Positions 5,834 to 8,777 of a DNA stretch of 8,777 nucleotides are shown one piece after another. The notes under the pieces were generated by a model. The model worked only from the letters and a program-made list of their open reading frames with translations, was not told the origin of the DNA and searched no databases. Made by a program: the position numbers and the translations under genes. Source of the stretch: Streptococcus mitis (GTDB taxonomy: Bacteria; Bacillota; Bacilli; Lactobacillales; Streptococcaceae); NCBI GenBank assembly GCA_018364455.1, contig JAGZLW010000061.1:1-8777 (forward strand), in the 5' to 3' direction. Position 1 is the stretch's first letter, and each line of letters begins with the position of its first letter.

Positions 5834-5908
5834 TTTATAGGGAGATTATTATGAAAAAGAAAAGTTTAGGATATTTGTTACAACAAGTTAGGAGGTCTTC
5901 TTGTAACT
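5809..5908 (-). ncRNA. CiaR-controlled small RNA of the csRNA (ccn) family
   Basis: No protein gene explains this interval, but an sRNA of about 100 nt fits. A CiaR box and a -10 precede it. The RNA begins with a hairpin, GTTACAAGAAG (5907-5897) pairing with CTTGTTGTAAC (5887-5877) with one mismatch, whose 9-nt loop ACCTCCTAA exposes an anti-Shine-Dalgarno CCUCCU. A single-stranded stretch follows that reads UUUUUCAUAAUAAUCUCCC (about 5858-5840), complementary to a ribosome binding site plus AUG. It ends with the terminator at 5809-5833. This matches the csRNA architecture described in pneumococcus, where five such RNAs are activated by CiaR and repress targets including comC. From memory, not verified, the copy between purA and tadA may be ccnC. 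It lies 46 nt after the purA stop. Confidence 0.85.
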
Positions 5909-5914
5909 GTTTAT

Positions 5915-5947
5915 AGTATACCCGAACTATCTTAAACAAATCTTAAA
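5915..5947 (-). promoter_or_regulatory. CiaR box and -10 of the csRNA
   Basis: TTTAAG (5947-5942), spacer ATTTG and TTTAAG (5936-5931) match the CiaR direct repeat TTTAAG-N5-TTTAAG exactly. Ten bases later comes TATACT (5920-5915). The box starts 6 bp after the purA stop codon. The response regulator CiaR of CiaRH, which reacts to cell-envelope stress and antagonises competence, is the expected activator. Confidence 0.85.
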
Positions 5948-5953
5948 AATCTC

Positions 5954-7240
5954 TTAGGACCAAACACTTTCTAAAATATTTGTTTGTTCACGACCAGGAC
6001 CTACTGAGAAAGTAGAAATACGAACGCCAACCAATTCACTCACACGACGAACATAGTTACGCGCATTCTCAGGAAGATCTTCCAAATTACGAACTCCGGT
6101 AATATCTTCTGACCAACCTGGCAACTCTTCATAGATAGGCTTGCAACGTTTCAATTGCTCAAGACTAGCTGGATAGTAGTCAATACGTTGACCATCAAGA
6201 TCATAGGCCACACAGATTTTCACAGTATCCAAACCACTCAAAACATCGATAGAGTTCAATGAAAGGTTAGTGATGCCAGAAACACGACGGCTATGACGCA
6301 TCACAACTGAGTCAAACCAACCCACACGACGTGGACGACCAGTTGTTGTACCATATTCATGACCGACTTCGCGGATACGTTCTCCCACTTCATCAAACAA
6401 TTCAGTTGGGAAAGGACCGTCTCCTACACGACTCGTATAGGCTTTACATACACCTACAACCTTGTCAATCTTGCTTGGCCCAACACCTGAACCAATGGTC
6501 ACACCACCAGCCACAGGGTTTGATGACGTAACAAATGGATAGGTCCCTTGATCAATATCGAGCATGACACCTTGTGCCCCTTCAAAAAGCACACGTTTAC
6601 CGTTATCAAGCGCATCGTTCAAGATTACAGACGTGTCTGTCACATATTTCTTGATTTGTTGACCATATTCGTAATATTCTTCAAAAATATCATCAAAAGC
6701 AATCGCTTTACTATCATACAATTTTTCAAAAAGACGATTCTTTTCAGCAAGGTTACGTTCTAAACGCTCACGGAAAATATCTTTATCCAAAAGATCTGCG
6801 ATACGAATCCCAACACGAGCAGCCTTGTCCATATAAGCTGGACCAATTCCCTTGATTGTAGTCCCAATCTTATTGTCGCCCTTAGCTTCTTCTTGCAAAC
6901 GGTCTAATTCGATATGATAAGGTAAAATAACATGCGCGCGATCAGAAATACGCAAGTTATCAGTTGTCACACCCTCCTCATGAAGATAGCTCAACTCTTT
7001 TACAAGAGATTTAGGATTTACAACCATACCATTCCCAATAACAGAGATTTTTTCAGGGAAGAAAATCCCAGATGGAATCAAGTGCAATTTAAACTTCTTA
7101 CCATCAATCACAATCGTGTGACCTGCATTATCACCACCTTGGTAACGTGCAATCACTTCTGCATTCGCTGAAAGGAAGTCTGTAATCTTCCCTTTACCTT
7201 CATCACCCCACTGGGTACCTACAACAACAACTGAAGTCAT
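5954..7240 (-). CDS. purA: Adenylosuccinate synthetase
   Basis: PurA joins IMP and aspartate using GTP to form adenylosuccinate, the first committed step to AMP. From ATG at 7240 the protein is 428 residues, the family norm, starting MTSVVVVGTQWGDEGKGK; the GDEGKGK P-loop is at 12-18 and catalytic H41 is in NAGHT. The C-terminal GTP-site segment TTTGRPRRVGW is present. A longer frame opens with ATG at 7282 and adds 14 non-conserved residues; it is less likely. The Shine-Dalgarno choice is odd: AAAGGAAG (about 7271-7264) is separated from the ATG by a perfect hairpin (see 7251-7264). Promoter at 7319-7347; a possible PurR box at 7444-7456. The gene stands alone between comW and the csRNA. Confidence 0.97.
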   Translation of the reverse strand: MTSVVVVGTQWGDEGKGKITDFLSANAEVIARYQGGDNAGHTIVIDGKKFKLHLIPSGIFFPEKISVIGNGMVVNPKSLVKELSYLHEEGVTTDNLRISDRAHVILPYHIELDRLQEEAKGDNKIGTTIKGIGPAYMDKAARVGIRIADLLDKDIFRERLERNLAEKNRLFEKLYDSKAIAFDDIFEEYYEYGQQIKKYVTDTSVILNDALDNGKRVLFEGAQGVMLDIDQGTYPFVTSSNPVAGGVTIGSGVGPSKIDKVVGVCKAYTSRVGDGPFPTELFDEVGERIREVGHEYGTTTGRPRRVGWFDSVVMRHSRRVSGITNLSLNSIDVLSGLDTVKICVAYDLDGQRIDYYPASLEQLKRCKPIYEELPGWSEDITGVRNLEDLPENARNYVRRVSELVGVRISTFSVGPGREQTNILESVWS

Positions 7241-7250
7241 AATCTTGTCT

Positions 7251-7264
7251 GAGCCCTCAGGCTC
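7251..7264 (-). promoter_or_regulatory. Hairpin between purA Shine-Dalgarno and start codon
   Basis: GAGCC (7264-7260), loop TGAG and GGCTC (7255-7251) form a perfect 5-bp GC-rich hairpin. It lies directly after AAAGGAA and 10 nt before the purA ATG. Folded, it would shorten the effective spacing from about 24 nt to about 10 nt. This can be a translation-enabling or controlling structure. Confidence 0.5.
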
Positions 7265-7318
7265 TTCCTTTCTCACATACATGGCAGGAATCTCACCCGC
7301 AATTATATCTTACAATTT

Positions 7319-7347
7319 ATTATAAGAAAAAATCGCCTTTTTATCAA
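7319..7347 (-). promoter_or_regulatory. Sigma-A promoter of purA
   Basis: TTGATA (7347-7342), a 17-bp spacer and TATAAT (7324-7319) give a near-perfect promoter with start near 7312. A second TATAAT at 7307-7302 lies just downstream without an obvious -35 and could be an alternative start. Confidence 0.8.
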
Positions 7348-7443
7348 GAAGAAACAATAGAAAGATTTGCTATTTCCAACTATTAAAAAATGTTTTAGAA
7401 AAATTACCAGCTATTTATTGTTATATTGCCATAAAAAAGTAAG

Positions 7444-7456
7444 TTTGTTCGGAAAT
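7444..7456 (-). promoter_or_regulatory. Possible PurR box (PurBox) upstream of purA
   Basis: The minus strand reads ATTTCCGAACAAA, 12 of 13 matches to the lactococcal/streptococcal PurBox AWWWCCGAACWWT. It lies 15 bp after the comW stop and about 135 bp upstream of the predicted purA start. That is farther than the roughly -76 position usual for PurR activation, so the assignment is tentative. Confidence 0.4.
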
Positions 7457-7470
7457 TAACTCAGACTATC

Positions 7471-7707
7471 TCAACAAGAAATAAAACCTTGTTTCATTAT
7501 CATCTTTTCAAGATACAAACGATAAGCAACACGATAATGGTAAACGATAAAATCCCTACGACACCCAATGCCATATCTAACTAAATAATAAATCAAAAAT
7601 TTAAAATGAAAATGTTCCCAGTCCCAATTATTACCAAAGAAAGTAGCATACTCTTCTTCGATACTGTTATAGAAATCAGTCATCTGATCATAAATATTTT
7701 GTAGCAT
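7471..7707 (-). CDS. comW: Competence factor ComW (stabilises and activates sigma factor ComX)
   Basis: ComW is a small cytosolic protein of mitis-group streptococci made early in competence. It protects ComX (SigX) from ClpEP proteolysis and promotes its loading on RNA polymerase. The 78-residue product begins MLQNIYDQMTDFYNSIEEEY, contains the characteristic WDWEHFHFKF and YLVRYGIGC stretches and ends GFISC. AAAGGAG at 7717-7723 is 9 nt from the ATG at 7707 and only 3 nt from another in-frame ATG at 7713, so the shorter 78-residue form is preferred. A ComE-type direct repeat lies upstream. The protein is rich in aromatic residues and shows no signal peptide. No convincing terminator follows, so some readthrough into purA is possible. 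Confidence 0.95.
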   Translation of the reverse strand: MLQNIYDQMTDFYNSIEEEYATFFGNNWDWEHFHFKFLIYYLVRYGIGCRRDFIVYHYRVAYRLYLEKMIMKQGFISC

Positions 7708-7738
7708 AAGCATACACTCCTTTACTTTTTATGATCTT

Positions 7739-7744
7739 ATTCTA
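7739..7744 (-). promoter_or_regulatory. -10 box of comW
   Basis: TAGAAT at 7744-7739 lies 31 bp after the second ComE repeat and gives a start near 7732, about 25 nt before the comW ATG. No good -35 exists, as expected for an activator-dependent promoter. Confidence 0.5.
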
Positions 7745-7775
7745 ACAAAAAATTTTAATTAATCATTAATAACTC

Positions 7776-7805
7776 CTGAATTGTTAAAATACCAACCTCA
7801 ACAAG
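7776..7805 (-). promoter_or_regulatory. ComE-binding direct repeat upstream of comW
   Basis: CTTGTTGAG (7805-7797), a 12-bp spacer and ACAATTCAG (7784-7776) match the ComE early-gene box, two 9-bp imperfect repeats of the aCAnTTcaG / aCAgTTgaG type 12 bp apart. The second repeat matches fully and the first in its last six bases. This marks comW as an early competence gene answering CSP-ComD-ComE. Confidence 0.8.
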
Positions 7806-8051
7806 AGAAAAAATAGGAAAAGTTGACAGAATAGAAATAAATTTACTACCTAAATTAGACTTTGATAAAAACCTTATTGACTGCGTTAAATACTAAAAGA
7901 GACTGAGGAAAAAATCTTAAAATAAGAAAAACGCATATTATCAGATATTCAAATCTATGTAATTTTGCATTATCTATAATAGCTGATGGTATGCTTAATT
8001 TTGTATAGTCGCTTAGTTTAAAATGCGCATGTTATAATAAAGCTATGCATA
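7806..8051. other. AT-rich non-coding stretch upstream of comW, possibly including an IS630-type left end
   Basis: No supported gene lies here on either strand. The part at about 7990-8051 (with TATAAT at 8033-8038 and ATG at 8044 on the plus strand) resembles, from memory, the left end and orf1 start of IS630-Spn1, which would make it the other half of the remnant beyond the RUP. That assignment is weak. The rest, 7806-7990, shows no clear signal. Confidence 0.35.
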
Positions 8052-8159
8052 TCTAGTAAATTGAAATAAGAGATGAATAAATCGATTAGGAAAGTCAAAT
8101 TAATTTCTAGAAATATTTTTAGCAGTTGTAACATACTATTCTAGTTCCAATCTACTATA
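8052..8159. repeat. RUP element (repeat unit of pneumococcus), about 108 bp
   Basis: The ends are imperfect inverted repeats: TAGTAAATTGAAAT reading in from 8054 and TAGTAGATTGGAAC reading in on the minus strand from 8157 (11 of 14 matches). The length, the AT-rich body and TA-containing borders fit RUP, a non-autonomous element of about 107 bp reported in pneumococci and proposed to be moved by the IS630-Spn1 transposase. It sits directly against an IS630 transposase fragment, which suits that model. It also brings the in-frame stop (8129-8131) and then open codons that precede the transposase fragment. Confidence 0.75.
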
Positions 8160-8310
8160 TTGACGAAACGGGAATCGCCCCCTACCTCTATCGTCCTTAT
8201 GATGCACGGGCTCCTAGAGAGGAGAAAGTCTATGAAAATATTATCAGACGGCGTTTTGAGCGGACTTCAATTGTTTCAGGAAAAGTAGAGGGAGAGTTTA
8301 TAGCTCCTAT
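8160..8310 (+). pseudogene. IS630-family transposase fragment (catalytic core piece)
   Basis: The plus-strand frame reads IDETGIAPYLYRPYDARAPR and on through RRRFERTSIVSGKVEGEFIAPI. This is the DETG catalytic block and following strand of IS630-type DDE transposases, close to IS630-Spn1 orf2. The N-terminal part, the last catalytic residue and the C-terminus are missing. It has no start codon. It is cut on the left by the RUP and on the right runs in frame into an ISL3-type transposase tail near 8310-8350. It cannot encode an active enzyme. Confidence 0.8.
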
Positions 8311-8344
8311 TTATAAAGTGGTTCAAAATGCAACTCCTACCTGC

Positions 8345-8515
8345 TTTGAAGAGACTTCATATTACGACGCCAAATTAGAAGCGACTAATAATCTCATTAA
8401 ACTTATCAAGCGAAATGCCTTTGGATTTCGGAACTTTGAAAACTTCAAAAAAAGGATTTTTATCGCTCTGAATATCAAAAAAGAAAGGACGAAATGTGTC
8501 CTTTCTCGATCTTAG
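8345..8515 (+). pseudogene. ISL3-family transposase C-terminal fragment (IS1167-like)
   Basis: The plus-strand frame reads DAKLEATNNLIKLIKRNAFG followed by FRNFENFKKRIFIALNI and ends at a TAG at 8513-8515. This is the conserved C-terminal end of ISL3-family transposases, including the glutamate of the DDE triad within EATNN. Everything upstream of about 8345 is of other origin, so only the last 50-55 residues remain. An ATG at 8318 opens the frame but lies in the junction. The fragment is flanked on the right by a matching ISL3 inverted repeat. Confidence 0.8.
8477..8506 (-). terminator. Terminator-like hairpin in the ISL3 remnant (minus strand)
   Basis: AGAAAGGAC (8506-8498), a 7-nt loop and GTCCTTTCT (8490-8482) form a perfect 9-bp stem followed by a T-run (to 8477) on the minus strand. 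It could stop readthrough from the rRNA operon toward comW. Confidence 0.55.
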
Positions 8516-8520
8516 CCTTT

Positions 8521-8549
8521 TCTTCAACCCACTACAGTTGAAAAAAGCC
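8521..8549 (-). repeat. Right terminal inverted repeat of an ISL3-family (IS1167-like) element
   Basis: The minus strand starts GGCTTTTTTCAACTGTAGTG and continues GGTTGA. This is the GGCTCTTT-CAACTGTAGTGGGTTGA terminus typical of ISL3/IS1167 elements, with small changes. It marks the outer edge of the dead element, 5 bp after the transposase stop. The left end is missing. Confidence 0.75.
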
Positions 8550-8569
8550 TAGATTATTAATTACATAAT

Positions 8570-8594
8570 AAAAAAGAGGCTGAAACCTCCTTTA
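8570..8594 (-). terminator. Rho-independent terminator of the rRNA-tRNA operon
   Basis: AAAGGAGG, loop TTTCAG and CCTCTTTT can form an 8-bp stem with one G-T pair, followed by TTATT. It begins 9 bp after the tRNA-Asn gene and is the natural end of the 16S-23S-5S-tRNA-Asn transcript. Confidence 0.75.
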
Positions 8595-8602
8595 ACTAAC
8601 TA

Positions 8603-8676
8603 CTCCGCCAGTAGGACTCGAACCTACGACATCATGATTAACAGTCATGCGCTACTACCAACTGAGCTATGGCGGA
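8603..8676 (-). tRNA. tRNA-Asn (anticodon GTT)
   Basis: The acceptor arms TCCGCCA and TGGCGGA pair perfectly with discriminator G. The D-arm AGCTCAGTTGGTAGTAGCGC, anticodon loop CTGTTAA and the T-arm GTAGG-TTCGAAC-CTAC are all regular. The length is 74 nt without an encoded CCA. It follows the 5S gene by a few bases, so it is the last gene of an rRNA operon. Confidence 0.98.
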
Positions 8677-8682
8677 ATAAAG

Positions 8683-8777
8683 CTAAGCGACTTCCATATC
8701 TCACAGGGGGCAACCCCCAACTACTTCCGGCGTTCTAGGGCTTAACTTCTGTGTTCGGCATGGGTACAGGTGTATCT
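8683..8777 (-). rRNA. rrf: 5S ribosomal RNA, partial (5' end outside window)
   Basis: The minus strand includes the conserved CCCATGCCGAACACAGAAG and TTAAGCCCTAGAACGCCGG blocks and ends with GGAAGTCGCTTAG, the 3' half of the closing helix. About 95 of roughly 116 nt are present. The window edge cuts the 5' end. It is presumably the end of a 16S-23S-5S operon. Confidence 0.95.

Noticed and set aside
5851..5916. A plus-strand mini-ORF of 21 codons starting MKKKSLGYLLQQV with a good Shine-Dalgarno sequence (GGGAG).
   Set aside because: It is the exact reverse of the csRNA; its ribosome-site look is explained by the RNA being complementary to start regions of targets. It has no promoter on the plus strand.
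5918..5930. PurBox-like ATACCCGAACTAT on the plus strand (12 of 13).
   Set aside because: It sits between the CiaR box and -10 of the csRNA with no purine gene downstream on that strand; probably chance.
6665..6672. Perfect TACGAATA on the minus strand.
   Set aside because: It falls inside purA over the codons Tyr-Glu-Tyr, and no gene start follows; coding constraint explains it.
1..8777. CRISPR arrays, toxin-antitoxin pairs, restriction systems, prophage genes or BOX elements.
   Set aside because: No regularly spaced repeats, matching gene pairs or BOX-type sequences were seen in the window.

Overview
The window is a chromosomal segment from a Streptococcus of the mitis/pneumoniae group. 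This rests on recognising several pneumococcal-type proteins in a familiar order (ComW, PurA, TadA, Dut, histidine phosphatase, RadA, beta-carbonic anhydrase, PrsW-like protein, Prs), plus a RUP repeat and IS630/ISL3 remnants, which are typical of this group. The species was not determined. ComW is clearly recognisable but differs at several residues from the pneumococcal version I remember, so S. mitis or S. pseudopneumoniae are as possible as S. pneumoniae. Almost everything is transcribed on the minus strand, so the biological reading order runs from high to low coordinates.

Layout in transcription order. (1) 8777-8570: the 3' part of a 5S rRNA, tRNA-Asn(GTT) and the operon terminator. (2) 8549-7990: a graveyard of mobile DNA, with an ISL3-type right end and transposase tail, an IS630-type transposase fragment and a RUP of about 108 bp. 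(3) 7805-7471: the competence factor gene comW behind a ComE-type direct repeat. (4) 7347-5954: purA with a consensus sigma-A promoter, a possible PurR box and a hairpin between its Shine-Dalgarno sequence and start codon. (5) 5947-5809: a small RNA of the CiaR-controlled csRNA family with its own CiaR box and terminator. (6) 5795-5287: tadA. (7) 5260-5166: the SRP RNA gene ffs. (8) 5156-1355: a five-gene operon, dut / histidine phosphatase / radA / carbonic anhydrase / PrsW-like, behind a near-consensus ComX (SigX) box. (9) 1331-209: terminator, then prs with its own promoter and terminator. (10) 199-1: a second near-consensus ComX box and the first 41 codons of an Rpn/PD-(D/E)XK nuclease-transposase gene.

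The genes share a competence theme. comW (early, ComE type) encodes the protein that stabilises and activates the alternative sigma factor ComX. ComX boxes then appear in front of the dut-radA operon (late) and in front of the Rpn-like gene. The csRNA belongs to the CiaRH branch that restrains competence, and its exposed sequences mirror a ribosome binding site plus start codon. Housekeeping nucleotide genes (purA, dut, prs) and RNA genes (5S, tRNA-Asn, SRP RNA, tadA) are interleaved.

The least ordinary observations are these. radA has no ATG, GTG or TTG start that would keep its zinc finger, and seems to start at AUC. A 'terminator U-tract followed by ComX box' module occurs twice with near-identical sequence. 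An IS630-ISL3 chimeric open frame is interrupted upstream by a RUP. A hairpin separates the purA Shine-Dalgarno sequence from its ATG. No wholly new multi-gene system was found.
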